Of a DNA stretch of 64,000 bases, positions 53,668 to 63,081 are shown one piece after another (position 1 is the first letter of the stretch; every line of letters starts with the position of its first letter). The notes below the pieces were generated by a model, which was not told the DNA's origin, did no database searches, and was given only the letters and a program-made list of their open reading frames with translations. The stretch is from Bacillus salipaludis (GTDB taxonomy: Bacteria; Bacillota; Bacilli; Bacillales_B; DSM-18226): NCBI RefSeq assembly GCF_004358205.1, contig NZ_SMYO01000006.1:310001-374000 (forward strand), read 5' to 3'. Position numbers and translations under genes: made by a program.

Positions 53668-53870
53668 GATTCCGTACTCCTTTCTGATTTTTGTAGGCGA
53701 AAGATCAAAAAGGTACATAAAGGAGTAATAATCATCCCCAAAAAGAGCCAAAATGCAAGAAATGGTAATCCAAAAATAATCGGTTGGATCCGATTAACAA
53801 ATGGGATTGCCACAATCATAAATACAATAGGCACCATGGATAGTATCGCAATGATTGTCTTTTTGCCCAT
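53664..53870 (-). CDS. DUF3311 family small membrane protein
   Basis: 68 residues from ATG at 53870, nine bases after AGGGGG. Two membrane helices (TIIAILSMVPIVFMIVAIPFV and GLPFLAFWLFLGMIITPLCTFLIF) joined by a short loop, as in DUF3311/YhdT-type subunits that precede SSS symporters. The stop overlaps the symporter start (ATGA), so the two are made together and probably form one transporter complex. Confidence 0.8.
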   Translation of the reverse strand: MGKKTIIAILSMVPIVFMIVAIPFVNRIQPIIFGLPFLAFWLFLGMIITPLCTFLIFRLQKSERSTES

Positions 53871-54009
53871 TTTAATAAACCCCCTAATTTTTAAATATTT
53901 CATCAATTCAAAAATTGACCTCAATAATAGTATCAGTAATTTCCGACTAAGACAAGCGGATTACATGAAAATGTCAAAAAATATTTTATTTTAAAATAAT
54001 AATAGGGAT

Positions 54010-54023
54010 GGTAAGCGCATTCA
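54010..54023. promoter_or_regulatory. Possible CcpA (cre-like) site
   Basis: GGTAAGCGCATTCA matches the cre consensus TGWAARCGYTWNCW at 12 of 14 positions. It is about 140 bp before the DUF3311/symporter unit and 215 bp before the prs-like gene. Carbon control of a monocarboxylate symporter is plausible, but such matches arise by chance. Confidence 0.25.
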
Positions 54024-54237
54024 ATCCATTTAGGAGAATCACGCAAATTTTCAAGTGGGAACAGTGAAAAGGGAGAAAAGTTGCATTTTTCAGGTGATGC
54101 CAAGTATAAGCAGGGCCTTGTTTGTAAATAACAATGAAATGTGAAATATATTTGCTATCTCTATTCCTTCAATTCATGTAAAATAAGATGTTGGACAAAG
54201 GTTTTTAAATGACGAAACAAAGCATGGAGGATTAAAG

Positions 54238-55188
54238 GTGACGTATCAACTGCATAAGAAATTTAAAATGTTTTCATTAAATTCAAATCCTAAGCTGGCA
54301 AATGAAGTGGCGGATCTTTTGGGCTGCGAACTAGGGAAAAACTCCACTACTCGATTTAGTGATGGTGAAATTCAAATACATGTACAAGAGAGTGTCCGTG
54401 GTGGTTATGTATATTTAGTCCAATCTACATCACAGCCAAACAATGAACATATTATGGAGCTCCTCATTATGATTGATGCCATGAAGAGAGCTTCTGCAAA
54501 AAGAATTAATGTGGTCATGCCTTATTACAGTTATGCCCGTCAAGACCGCAAAGCTCGTTCGCGGGAACCGATTACGGCGAAGCTGATTGCGAATCTTTTA
54601 CAAAAAGCGGGAGCTACACGGTTACTTACCATTGACTTCCATTCTCCACAGGAACAGGGCTTCTTTGACATTCCAGTGGATCACTTAACAGGTATTCCGA
54701 TTCTTGCCGAGTATTTTATGAAAAAACAATTGGAAGATGTTGTCGTGGTTGCTCCACATAATGGAGTAGTGGTGAAAGCGAGAAAACTAGCCAGCCCATT
54801 AAACGCACCGATTGCCTTAATTGACCGCAGGAATCCTGAATCCAATGTGTCTGAAGTCTTGAACATTATTGGGAATGTGGAAGGGAAAAATGCGATTATT
54901 ATTGACGGTTTAGTCGACACGGCATCGAACATTACGTTATCAGCGAATGCATTGATAGAGGCGGGGGCCAAGGCGGTTTATGCCTGCTGCACGCATCCGG
55001 TTCTCTCAGGTCCAGCTATTAGCAGAATCGAAGCCTCACCGATTAAAGAATTAGTTGTCACGAACACCATTGATCTGCCAAAAGAAAAGCAAATTGATAA
55101 AATTACGGTTTTATCCGTTGCTCCGTTGCTTGCAGAAGCAATTGATCGGATCCATAACGAAAAAGCAGTTAGTCCGTTATTTGAATAA
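54238..55188 (+). CDS. Divergent ribose-phosphate pyrophosphokinase paralogue
   Basis: 316 residues from GTG, after GGAGG. The whole Prs fold is present, with [20 protein letters not shown] and the C-terminal [11 protein letters not shown]. But residues that matter for catalysis in B. subtilis Prs, as I remember it, are changed: the flexible loop is DRRNPESN (R197, N199 where K and R are expected), the metal-site Asp of SPDHGG is now HNG at 174-176, and the PRPP loop reads [11 protein letters not shown] at 221-231 in place of DDIIDTAGT. H135 (FHSPQ) is kept. The true prs normally lies with gcaD/glmU, so this is a second copy, perhaps a pseudoenzyme or regulatory subunit. Confidence 0.8.
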   Translation: MTYQLHKKFKMFSLNSNPKLANEVADLLGCELGKNSTTRFSDGEIQIHVQESVRGGYVYLVQSTSQPNNEHIMELLIMIDAMKRASAKRINVVMPYYSYARQDRKARSREPITAKLIANLLQKAGATRLLTIDFHSPQEQGFFDIPVDHLTGIPILAEYFMKKQLEDVVVVAPHNGVVVKARKLASPLNAPIALIDRRNPESNVSEVLNIIGNVEGKNAIIIDGLVDTASNITLSANALIEAGAKAVYACCTHPVLSGPAISRIEASPIKELVVTNTIDLPKEKQIDKITVLSVAPLLAEAIDRIHNEKAVSPLFE

Positions 55189-55189
55189 G

Positions 55190-55229
55190 GTAAAAAGGTA
55201 TCCTGAAATTAAATCGGGATGCCTTTTTT
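55190..55229 (+). terminator. Terminator after the prs-like gene
   Basis: AAAAAGGTATCC pairs with GGGATGCCTTTTT. Confidence 0.75.
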
Positions 55230-55235
55230 AATTTG

Positions 55236-55475
55236 CTGTGTTAAAGGACAATAATGATTTTTGAGCAACGTTGATTGGAGCGGAAGGCGCGAAGACTCCT
55301 CGAAAATGCTAACGCATTTTCTTCGTGCGTGGGCGGATTCGAGGATGTAATTCAATGTCCTGTGGGAGTACGGGGCAGGGGAGACCCCACAGGAGCGAAG
55401 CGACGAGGAGGCTCCCCGGTCCGCCCACGAACCGCATGCGCCTAGAGCGGAAATCAACAACCAAGTTTAACAGAG
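55236..55475. mobile_element. MITE-like element (240 bp)
   Basis: Ends CTGTGTTAAA and TTTAACAGAG are inverted (nine of ten). The interior is GC-rich, contains TTGATTGGAGCGGAAGGCGC near the left and GAGCGGAAATCAACAA near the right, and has no open frame. It shares the ends and the GGAGCGGAA segments with the element at 61234. Non-autonomous, no transposase visible. Confidence 0.65.
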
Positions 55476-55519
55476 TCATTAATTTAACGCTTAAAGTAGT
55501 GGGTCAGACGCCAAAATAG

Positions 55520-55548
55520 TTGGAAAATTCACTTAAATAAAGTATAAT
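55520..55548 (+). promoter_or_regulatory. Sigma-A promoter of trpB
   Basis: TTGGAA - 17 bp - TATAAT, 28 bp before the TTG start. No T-box or trp leader hairpin was seen. Confidence 0.65.
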
Positions 55549-55575
55549 AATTCAAAAAGTAGAGAAGGAGACGAG

Positions 55576-56751
55576 TTGAGTATGACGAGCTTGAGCACAG
55601 ATAAAAAAGGGTATTTCGGGGAATTCGGAGGAAGTTTTATTCCGAAGGATCTCCAAGTGGTAATGGATCAATTAGAGGAACAATTTTTGCGCTATAAAGA
55701 TGATCCTGAATTTCAGGAAGAATTTAAATTTTACCTAAAGCAATATATTGGTCGTGAAAATCCGCTTACATATGCTGAAAACCTAACGCGGAAAATTGGC
55801 GGAGCGAAAATCTACTTAAAACGGGAAGATTTAAACCATACCGGTGCCCATAAAATTAATAATGCCATTGGACAAATTCTGCTTGCGAAACGAATGGGTG
55901 TAAAAAGAATCATCGCCGAAACAGGCGCCGGGCAGCACGGGGTTGCAACCGCAACGGCATGTGCAATGTTCGATATGGAATGTATCATCTACATGGGTAA
56001 GCTTGATACGGAGCGCCAGGCATTAAATGTTTTCCGCATGGAATTATTGGGTGCTAAAGTTGTTCCTGTCGAGAAAGGACAGGGCCGCCTTAAAGATGCA
56101 GTTGATGAAGCTTTAGGGGATTTAGTGCAAAACTATAAAAATACTTTTTACTTGCTTGGCTCTGCGGTCGGTCCGCATCCATACCCAACCATGGTGAAGC
56201 ATTTCCAATCAATTATTAGTGAAGAGTCAAAACGCCAAATCCTTGAGCAGGAAGGGAAGCTGCCTACAGCTGTTATTGCCTGTGCCGGCGGTGGAAGCAA
56301 TGCAATCGGAGCGTTTGCTCATTATATCGACGAAAAAGATGTGCGTTTGATTGGTGTAGAACCAAAGGAAGCTCCTACTTTAACAGAAGGAGTACCGGCG
56401 GTCATTCATGGTTTCAAATGTCTCACTTTGCTCGATGAGAAAGGGGAGCCTCAACCAACCTATTCCATTGCGGCAGGCCTGGATTATCCGGGTGTTGGTC
56501 CCGAACACAGCCACTTAAAGGTTAGCGGCAGAGCTGAATATGTGACAGCAACAGGACAAGAAGCATTGGAGGCCTTCCAAATTTTATCTAAAACAGAAGG
56601 GATTATCCCTGCTTTAGAAAGCTCTCATGCTGTTGCCCATGCAATTAAATTGGCAAAGGAACTCACAAAAGACGATATTTTGATTGTGAATTTATCAGGG
56701 CGTGGCGATAAGGATGTAGAACAAGTATTTCATATGTTGAAAAAAAACTAA
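55576..56751 (+). CDS. trpB: Tryptophan synthase beta chain (solitary)
   Basis: 391 residues. TTG at 55576 and an in-frame ATG at 55582 both follow GAAGGAG; the TTG has the better spacing. PLP-binding lysine in GAHKINNAIGQ, phosphate-binding CAGGGSNAIG and substrate region ETGAGQHGVATA show a TrpB1-type enzyme. TrpB makes tryptophan from indole and serine, normally with TrpA from the same operon; here no trpA or other trp genes lie nearby. A salvage role using free indole is an inference. Confidence 0.85.
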   Translation: MSMTSLSTDKKGYFGEFGGSFIPKDLQVVMDQLEEQFLRYKDDPEFQEEFKFYLKQYIGRENPLTYAENLTRKIGGAKIYLKREDLNHTGAHKINNAIGQILLAKRMGVKRIIAETGAGQHGVATATACAMFDMECIIYMGKLDTERQALNVFRMELLGAKVVPVEKGQGRLKDAVDEALGDLVQNYKNTFYLLGSAVGPHPYPTMVKHFQSIISEESKRQILEQEGKLPTAVIACAGGGSNAIGAFAHYIDEKDVRLIGVEPKEAPTLTEGVPAVIHGFKCLTLLDEKGEPQPTYSIAAGLDYPGVGPEHSHLKVSGRAEYVTATGQEALEAFQILSKTEGIIPALESSHAVAHAIKLAKELTKDDILIVNLSGRGDKDVEQVFHMLKKN

Positions 56752-56764
56752 CAGAAATTCTAAA

Positions 56765-56800
56765 CAAAAGGAGAATCCCAGAATAGGGATTTTTCTTTTG
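56765..56800 (+). terminator. Terminator after trpB
   Basis: AAAAGGAGAATCCC pairs with GGGATTTTTCTTTT. Confidence 0.7.
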
Positions 56801-56863
56801 TTATTTATCGTTTTCATCAACAATTACAAAATTTCAGGCATTTGCTTGTAGAAAGCAACTAGT

Positions 56864-56892
56864 TTGACAAAATCCTATTAACCCAATATAGT
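56864..56892 (+). promoter_or_regulatory. Sigma-A promoter of the MFS gene
   Basis: TTGACA - 17 bp - TATAGT, both near consensus, 76 bp before the start. No operator dyad was identified. Confidence 0.7.
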
Positions 56893-56968
56893 AGTAAAGT
56901 TCATTTGTGTTTGGGTAACCTAACAGGGACTCGTTTTCTTATAATAAAATCAAGGGGGGAATTTTTAC

Positions 56969-58477
56969 TTGGACACCACAAAATCTTCGCAACCATCGCT
57001 TCGGACCGCACCCATTTTTGCTGTTTTGATAGCTGGAGCGTTTGTCGCTTTTTTAAATCAAACAGTCATTAATGTCGCATTGCCGCAAATTATGAATTCC
57101 TTTCAAATTTCAGCTGCTACTGCAAACTGGTTAAGTACTATTTTCATGTTAACAAACGGAATTGTAATCCCGATCACTGCATTTTTAATGCAAAGATTTA
57201 CAACCAGGCAATTATTTTTATTTTCAATGGGTATTTTTTCAGTTGGAACCTTTATCTGTGCGATTGCACCATCTTTTTCCGTTATTTTAGTAGGCCGTGT
57301 TGTTCAGGCAATAGGTGCCGGAATTCTTTTTCCACTCATTACGAATGTTATTTTTACCATCTTCCCTTTGGAACGTCGTGGATTTGCCATGGGAATCTTT
57401 GGGGTTGCATTGAACTTTGCTCCAGCGATCGGTCCAACATGGGCTGGATGGATTATTGAAACGTATTCGTGGCATGTGATGTTTTATATCATTGCCCCAA
57501 TTGCACTAATAGACTTTTTTATTGCGATTTTTCTTGTGAAAAATGTAACAGAAACAAGCCGTCCAAAACTCGACGTGCTCGGTGTAATTTTATCAACGAT
57601 AGGATTTGGCGGAATTCTTTATGGATTCACCACTGGAGGAACAAAAGGGTGGTCTGATCCTGAGGTGATTACCTTGTTTATTGTAGGGGGAATCAGCCTA
57701 ATCCTGTTTGTATGGCGTCAGCTAACAGTGGGGCATCCAATTTTAGAATTTAGAATCTTTAAGTATAAGATGTTTACATTAACGACGATTATTAACGTGA
57801 TTGTGACAATGGCCATGTTCTCAGGAATGATTTTAATGCCAATCTATATGCAAAATATTCATGGCTTCAGCCCGCTTGAAGCAGGTTTTATGCTACTCCC
57901 GGGCGGTGTGGTAATGGGGATTATGTCGCCAATCACAGGGAAGCTTTTTGATAAATATGGTGCAAGATGGTTAGCGATTGTTGGTTTAGCGATCACCATC
58001 CTTACCACCTATGCATTGACCAGACTTCATACAGATACATCGTTTTCTTATGTAATATGGGTGTATACCATCAGGATGTTTGGAATTTCGCTCTTGATGA
58101 TGCCAATTTTTACAGCTGGTTTGAATGATTTAGGACTTAGTTTAAATAAATACGGCACGGCAATGGTAAATACGTTAAGAATGGTTGCCGGGGCTGTCGG
58201 AATGGCCTTTTTCGTTTCCATTATGACGAATAATGGGAAAAGCCATGTGGAGACGATTATGAGTCAAAATCAAATTTCACCAACTGATAAAATTCATATG
58301 GCACTGGCGATCAAACAGGGAACGGTAATGGGAATTGACGATGCCTTTATGATTGCTACCTATTTAACGATTGCAGCCTTTATTTTGGCCTTCTTTATTA
58401 AAAAAAGAAAACCCGGAAGAGAGCAAGAAGAGCCAATTAGAAGAAAAGTTATAAAAAAGGTCCCACAAGCACAATAA
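56969..58477 (+). CDS. DHA2-type MFS drug exporter (EmrB/QacA-like)
   Basis: 502 residues from TTG after AAGGGGGGA. About 14 membrane helices, more than the 12 of DHA1; ALPQIMNSFQISAATANWLSTIFML near residue 30 and GRVVQAIGAGILFPL near 107 are DHA2 hallmarks. These proteins extrude lipophilic drugs by proton antiport. It is single and without an adjacent regulator, and ends in a basic tail (KKRKPGREQEEPIRRK). Confidence 0.83.
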   Translation: MDTTKSSQPSLRTAPIFAVLIAGAFVAFLNQTVINVALPQIMNSFQISAATANWLSTIFMLTNGIVIPITAFLMQRFTTRQLFLFSMGIFSVGTFICAIAPSFSVILVGRVVQAIGAGILFPLITNVIFTIFPLERRGFAMGIFGVALNFAPAIGPTWAGWIIETYSWHVMFYIIAPIALIDFFIAIFLVKNVTETSRPKLDVLGVILSTIGFGGILYGFTTGGTKGWSDPEVITLFIVGGISLILFVWRQLTVGHPILEFRIFKYKMFTLTTIINVIVTMAMFSGMILMPIYMQNIHGFSPLEAGFMLLPGGVVMGIMSPITGKLFDKYGARWLAIVGLAITILTTYALTRLHTDTSFSYVIWVYTIRMFGISLLMMPIFTAGLNDLGLSLNKYGTAMVNTLRMVAGAVGMAFFVSIMTNNGKSHVETIMSQNQISPTDKIHMALAIKQGTVMGIDDAFMIATYLTIAAFILAFFIKKRKPGREQEEPIRRKVIKKVPQAQ

Positions 58478-58489
58478 TGGATTGAAACG

Positions 58490-58520
58490 AAAAAAGCTTG
58501 CATCCATTGCAAGCTTTTTT
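58490..58520. terminator. Bidirectional terminator
   Basis: AAAAAAGCTTGC and GCAAGCTTTTTT around ATCCATT; ends both the MFS gene and the convergent acyltransferase gene. Confidence 0.85.
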
Positions 58521-58521
58521 A

Positions 58522-59547
58522 TTACTTACCAAAAAGTTGTCGGGTTTTAGTATATTGAATAAAGTTGTAGGTAATATACGACATTGAAAAAACAAGAAAA
58601 GCATCAATTAGGTTTAATGTTAGATCATGGGTCATATTCCCAATGCCAAATTTGTGAAATATAAAGTCGTCGATATCAATAAATAACACATGAATCGTAT
58701 AAATTCCTAAAGCGTTGCCGCCTATTTTGGTGATCAACATTCCCTTACCAACTTGTTGATTTTTGATTGTAAACAAAAACAAAAAAATGGTTAAAAGGAT
58801 CGTGGAGAAAAAATACTCGCCATGCTTGGCAGATAACACCTTTTCGAGCCAGTATCCTTCAGAAAGTTGAAGGGCAAAGAATAGGAAAAAGAAAAAAAGA
58901 TAGGTTTTAATTTCTACTTTTTTAGACTGTTGGAAAGGGGAAGCAGAAGCAAACCAAAATCCAATTGTTGTATAAAATAGACCAATGAATAGTGCGTCCC
59001 GGGTGCTGTCAATGGGAATTTCTAAAAATTGCGAGTATCCTTGACCAAAAAGACCCACTATATTTAAACAAAGACTAAGGATTAATAAAATCCTAATTTT
59101 TTTTAGCCTGTAGAATAGATATAATAGGGCAATGCTCCAAGCAAGAGAGATGACAAACCACAATTGATATCCGCTTGTACCTTCGCCATAGTATAGGAGA
59201 TTTAGAGGAGTTAAGTTCTCGATATATTTTTCTAATTCGTGGCTATGGTATCCTTTGTCTATATAAATTTGAAAAACATCATATAAAACATAAAAAAGTA
59301 ACCAGCTGAAATAAATCTTTAGGATTTTTATAACGTATTTTTTAAAATATTCGATTGATTTAGGGTTATTTATTATTTTAAGTCCAAACAAATATCCTGA
59401 GGCTGCAAAGAAAAAAGGTACAGCAAACCTGGAAAAGTTATCTAGAATGAAGTATCCGAGCTCATGGTCACTAGGGAATGTATGAATGACAACGACGGCT
59501 GCTATTGCAAAAAATTTAATAAAGTCGATTGCATAATTTCTTTCCAT
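58522..59547 (-). CDS. Acyltransferase family 3 membrane protein (OafA-like)
   Basis: 341 residues from ATG at 59547, eight bases after AGGGG; eight residues more are possible but lack a site. Ten hydrophobic segments; N-terminus MERNYAIDFIKFFAIAAVVVIHTF has the catalytic-type histidine of acyltransferase-3 proteins in VVIHTF. Members add acetyl or succinyl groups to surface glycans. The target polymer here is not shown by the neighbours. Confidence 0.75.
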   Translation of the reverse strand: MERNYAIDFIKFFAIAAVVVIHTFPSDHELGYFILDNFSRFAVPFFFAASGYLFGLKIINNPKSIEYFKKYVIKILKIYFSWLLFYVLYDVFQIYIDKGYHSHELEKYIENLTPLNLLYYGEGTSGYQLWFVISLAWSIALLYLFYRLKKIRILLILSLCLNIVGLFGQGYSQFLEIPIDSTRDALFIGLFYTTIGFWFASASPFQQSKKVEIKTYLFFFFLFFALQLSEGYWLEKVLSAKHGEYFFSTILLTIFLFLFTIKNQQVGKGMLITKIGGNALGIYTIHVLFIDIDDFIFHKFGIGNMTHDLTLNLIDAFLVFSMSYITYNFIQYTKTRQLFGK

Positions 59548-59790
59548 TGTCATGCCCCTCTGTTTGTTCAAACAAGTAGTCCTTATATTTTGTCCAATTC
59601 AGTATGGATTATGTTTATCGTTATGGTGATGTGAGTCGAATTTGGTGAATTTATAACTTTAAAGTGATAAATTCATATTTGAAGAGGTAGTAAATTAAAT
59701 AAAAAACTTTTTAAACTCAGACGATGAGAGCAAAATATAAGTAGAAAAAGCTTAGGCTGGTTCCAAAGGTATAAAGGGGGAGGATAAATA

Positions 59791-60702
59791 ATGAGAAGAT
59801 TTTCACCAAAAACATTTGCAGCCATTGCAGGTTTAGTATTGATTTGGGGCTTTAGCTGGCCTCTATATAAAGTAGCATTAGCTTATACCCCGCCAATATT
59901 ATTCGCGGGGATGCGCCCACTTATTGGAGGAATATTATTATCCACCATTTTGATTCCACAATGGAAAAAAATAAAGTGGCGTGAAAACTGGAGAACTTAT
60001 TTCATTTCTGCCCTATTAAATACGTTTCTCTTTTTTGGATTACAAACGATTGGCTTGAATTTTTTGCCGGGAGGATTGTTCTCCGTGCTCGTCTATTTCC
60101 AGCCGGTTTTAATTGGACTGCTGGGCTGGCTGTGGTTAGGAGAGAAAATGTCCATTATTAAAATTACCGGGCTGGTTGTGGGCTTTTTAGGTGTTGCTGC
60201 AGTTAGTTCGGAAGGATTTACGGGACATGTCTCGATCTTAGGGATTGTTTTAGCTCTGGCAACAGCGATTTTTTGGGCAATTGGTGTCATTTATGTGAAA
60301 AAAGTAAGCCATAAGGTAGACTCTTTGTGGATGGTGGGCATGCAGTCTCTAATCGGTGGAATGGTGCTTACCGGGATAGGGATTGTTACGGAAGATTGGT
60401 CAAGTATCGTTTGGAATGGAAAGTACCTGTTCGGTTTATCGTACGGGTCCATTTTAGGGGTAGCAGCAGCCTATATCCTTTATTTTAAATTAGTCAATTC
60501 GGGTGAGGCAACAAAAGTAGCCTCGTTCACCTTTCTTGTTCCACTTATCGCTGTCTTAGTTGGTACTGTATTTTTGGGAGAAAAATTCACTTATTCCCTT
60601 TTGGTCGGTTTAATTCTTATTGTGATTAGTATTTATTTTGTAAACCATTCTGGAAAAAAACATGAACTCAATACGAAGGAGCCAATCACTTTTGATGCAT
60701 GA
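59791..60702 (+). CDS. EamA/DMT-superfamily transporter
   Basis: 303 residues, GGGGGAGGA before ATG. Two EamA repeats of five helices each, e.g. LVLIWGFSWPLYKVALAYTPP early and ATAIFWAIGVIYVKKVSHKV at the start of the second. Closest in style to YcxC/RhaT-like metabolite exporters. Single gene; no substrate evidence. Confidence 0.8.
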   Translation: MRRFSPKTFAAIAGLVLIWGFSWPLYKVALAYTPPILFAGMRPLIGGILLSTILIPQWKKIKWRENWRTYFISALLNTFLFFGLQTIGLNFLPGGLFSVLVYFQPVLIGLLGWLWLGEKMSIIKITGLVVGFLGVAAVSSEGFTGHVSILGIVLALATAIFWAIGVIYVKKVSHKVDSLWMVGMQSLIGGMVLTGIGIVTEDWSSIVWNGKYLFGLSYGSILGVAAAYILYFKLVNSGEATKVASFTFLVPLIAVLVGTVFLGEKFTYSLLVGLILIVISIYFVNHSGKKHELNTKEPITFDA

Positions 60703-60827
60703 GATTAAGTAAACGATCCAATCTTCGTTTGTATCAAGATAAAGGTCGCTAATCACCAGAATAGGTATTCCTTTGTTGAATTACTTTTTAATGGTCATAC
60801 TATTGAAAAATAGTAAGGAGGGTCACA

Positions 60828-61151
60828 ATGCCAAGAAAAACTGTGCAAAATGCCGAAGCATCTGACGAGGAAACCATTGTTACTTTTCCAACTGAAGAAG
60901 AAAATGAGGATGAAGCAGAAAAACTTTCCCGAATGTTAGCTGCTGTCATGGAATATCTAACGGATGATGATTTAGAAGAAATGGATATTGAATACCTATT
61001 GGACAGCACGGAAGGTCTTCGCAGCTGGTGGGATCAACATCGAGAAAGTAACAAAAAAGTTATAGAGGAAGAAATTAAAAAATCCCTCGGCGACCTGTCC
61101 TTAAAAGACCTTGAGAAAATTCGGGAACAAATCAAAGAAATTAAGGAATAA
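60828..61151 (+). CDS. Acidic helical hypothetical protein
   Basis: 107 residues, AAGGAGGGTCACA before ATG. Very acidic with three predicted helices (EDEAEKLSRMLAAVMEYLTDD; LEEMDIEYLLDSTEGLRSWWDQ; LKDLEKIREQIKEIKE). No cysteines, signal peptide or known motif. I do not recognise the family. Confidence 0.6.
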   Translation: MPRKTVQNAEASDEETIVTFPTEEENEDEAEKLSRMLAAVMEYLTDDDLEEMDIEYLLDSTEGLRSWWDQHRESNKKVIEEEIKKSLGDLSLKDLEKIREQIKEIKE

Positions 61152-61606
61152 TCACGTCGATAGATTATCTCTCATCTCCCAATTTGTTACTGTAGCGATT
61201 CTTCTATTAGGAAGGGTTGCTATTTATTTTTATGGCTGTGTTAAACGTGGTTGTTGATTTCCGCTCCAGGATGCTCGCTTTCCGCGGGGCGGGCGGTGAG
61301 CATCCTCGGCGCTTTAGCGCCTGTGGGGTCTCACCTGTCCCGCTGCTCCCGCAGGAGTCTCGCACCTTCCGCTCCAATCAACTTTGTTTAAAAATCAAGA
61401 TTGTTCTTTAACAAAGCCATTTTTATAAAAACATATTTTCATCGTTACTTCGTATGTGACATGCGCCCAATTCATACATATATTTAAAGGGGCTGTGACT
61501 CATTCATTGCCATTAAAAGGATCGCATTGAAACCAATACTCTGCACTGATGTGATACTTCAAAAAATTGTAGAGAATTACATGTTTACTAACAGGAGGGG
61601 ATGTTT
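61152..61606. other. Gap between the acidic protein and the ParB-like gene
   Basis: Most of this 455-bp stretch is the MITE-like element at 61234-61418. The rest holds no gene or hairpin I can support. Confidence 0.6.
61234..61418. mobile_element. MITE-like element (185 bp)
   Basis: GGCTGTGTTAAA at the left and TTTAACAAAGCC at the right are inverted with one mismatch. The interior has TTGATTTCCGCTCCAGGATGC and TTCCGCTCCAATCAACTTTG; without a protein. It is shorter than the related element at 55236 and differs in the middle. Confidence 0.65.
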
Positions 61607-62080
61607 ATGAAATTCACCATCCAGTATATCCCACTAAACAAAATCAAACCGGATTTATCACAGAAAATTACGGAGCATATAAAGAAACTTCAAAGACTAA
61701 TGTGGGACTGCATGTATGTTTTAGTGGTCAAAAAAAGCCGGAAAGATGGGACTTACATTATTGTTAGCGGACAAGATCGATTCGAATCCCTGAAAAAACA
61801 CACTAAAAATATTTATGCGCCATGTATTGTTGATAAAACTAGTTCCGATAGAGTAATCTCCTGGTTTTATCGCTTGTGGAACAAACAACCCCTAGATGAC
61901 TTTCCTTTAATGCCTCCTAGCTGGTCAATTTTTCGGTCTTTTTTGAAACAAGAGCCCCGGTTTAAAAATCTATCCAGATCCGAACAAATAAGAGTGTTGC
62001 TTTTAGCAGCACGTTATAAGAAAACTGTGATTTATACAATGAAAATGACCGTGGACTCTATTCTAAAAACGAAAGTATAA
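61607..62080 (+). CDS. ParB-N-like (ParB/sulfiredoxin domain) protein
   Basis: 157 residues from ATG at 61607, after ACAGGAGGGG (61601 is too close to it). The N-terminal 75 residues follow the ParB-N pattern: IPLNKIKPDLSQ, then VLVVKKSRKDGTYIIVSGQDRFESLK. The C-terminal half is basic and helical with no recognisable domain. Such small ParB-N proteins are DNA- or nucleotide-binding in other families. Not in an operon. Confidence 0.6.
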   Translation: MKFTIQYIPLNKIKPDLSQKITEHIKKLQRLMWDCMYVLVVKKSRKDGTYIIVSGQDRFESLKKHTKNIYAPCIVDKTSSDRVISWFYRLWNKQPLDDFPLMPPSWSIFRSFLKQEPRFKNLSRSEQIRVLLLAARYKKTVIYTMKMTVDSILKTKV

Positions 62081-62087
62081 TCCATTG

Positions 62088-62291
62088 TTAATTCGTTCTC
62101 TCGGTTATTAACCATCCATCTGGTGTTTTTTCAATATTAAATATATGTTCATCGAAATGTTTTCGAAGGAGTTTGTATTCTTCATTTTCAATTTTAATCT
62201 GTGTTTTTTGAATTTGTTTAACGGTAATTTCTGGCTTTCTAACTTCGAATACTAAATCATCAATCAGAAAATAGGTTCTTTGACATTTCAT
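62088..62291 (-). CDS. Hypothetical 67-residue protein
   Basis: AGGGGG lies eight bases before ATG. Begins MKCQRTYFLIDDLVFEVRKPE, no other cysteine, no membrane helix, probably an alpha/beta domain ending IEKTPDGWLITERTN. Converges with the ParB-N-like gene. Not recognised. Confidence 0.5.
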   Translation of the reverse strand: MKCQRTYFLIDDLVFEVRKPEITVKQIQKTQIKIENEEYKLLRKHFDEHIFNIEKTPDGWLITERTN

Positions 62292-62467
62292 TCTTCAATT
62301 CCCCCTTTAATTATTTCATACGTATACAATTCAGCAAAAATGTATCAAACCCTATAAAAATTTTGTAAATTTCATGTTAAAAAACACCCCCATCATTACT
62401 GTTCATTTCTTAGAAAAAGCATGTTTTCTTTGAAGAAATAATAAGGTAGGAATGTGGGGGTGTTATT

Positions 62468-62989
62468 TTGTTTGGCTTTGAACCAATTATCTTCATCATT
62501 ATTGTGATTAATATTCTCTATGTGACCTTCTTTACATTACGGATGTTACTTGTGATCAAAGGTCAGAAGGTATGGGCCTCAATCATTTCGATGTTGGAAG
62601 TGTATGTTTATTTGGTAGGTTTAACGATTATTCTGGACAACCTTAAAGATCCAGTCAATATGGTCGCCTATTGTTTGGGTTGGGGCCTCGGTGTTTATTT
62701 AGGAGGTAAAATTGAAGAATACCTTGCTTTGGGCTATGTAACGGTACAAGCCATAGTCAATCCATACGATTTTGAGCTCCCACGTGCACTTAAGAGTCAA
62801 GGCTATGGGGTTGCATCTTGGACAGCTGATGAAAAAAGTGGAAGGCGTACCGTAATTCAGGTATTGGTGAAGCGCAGGCATGAACAAAAAGTGGTAAAAG
62901 TGATTAATAAAATGTCACCGAATGCTTTCGTCATTTCTTATGAATTAAAAAATTTCCAAGAAGGCTTTTGGGGCAAAGGAACACTTTAG
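62468..62989 (+). CDS. UPF0316 (YebE-like) DUF2179 membrane protein
   Basis: 173 residues from TTG, after TGGGGG. Three membrane helices (7-25, 38-55, 62-80) followed by a soluble DUF2179 domain from about 100 (YGVASWTADEKSGRRTVIQVLVKRRHEQKV). This matches YebE of B. subtilis. The family has no firm function, though DUF2179 resembles the domain of YitT proteins such as the one at 23.9 kb. Confidence 0.8.
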   Translation: MFGFEPIIFIIIVINILYVTFFTLRMLLVIKGQKVWASIISMLEVYVYLVGLTIILDNLKDPVNMVAYCLGWGLGVYLGGKIEEYLALGYVTVQAIVNPYDFELPRALKSQGYGVASWTADEKSGRRTVIQVLVKRRHEQKVVKVINKMSPNAFVISYELKNFQEGFWGKGTL

Positions 62990-63081
62990 TAAATTCATGT
63001 GAAGGATAATTTTGAATAAATGAAAACATATTTGCAAAGCCTTTAGTAAAGGAACTATGTTGGAAGAAAGAGGATAGGAAT

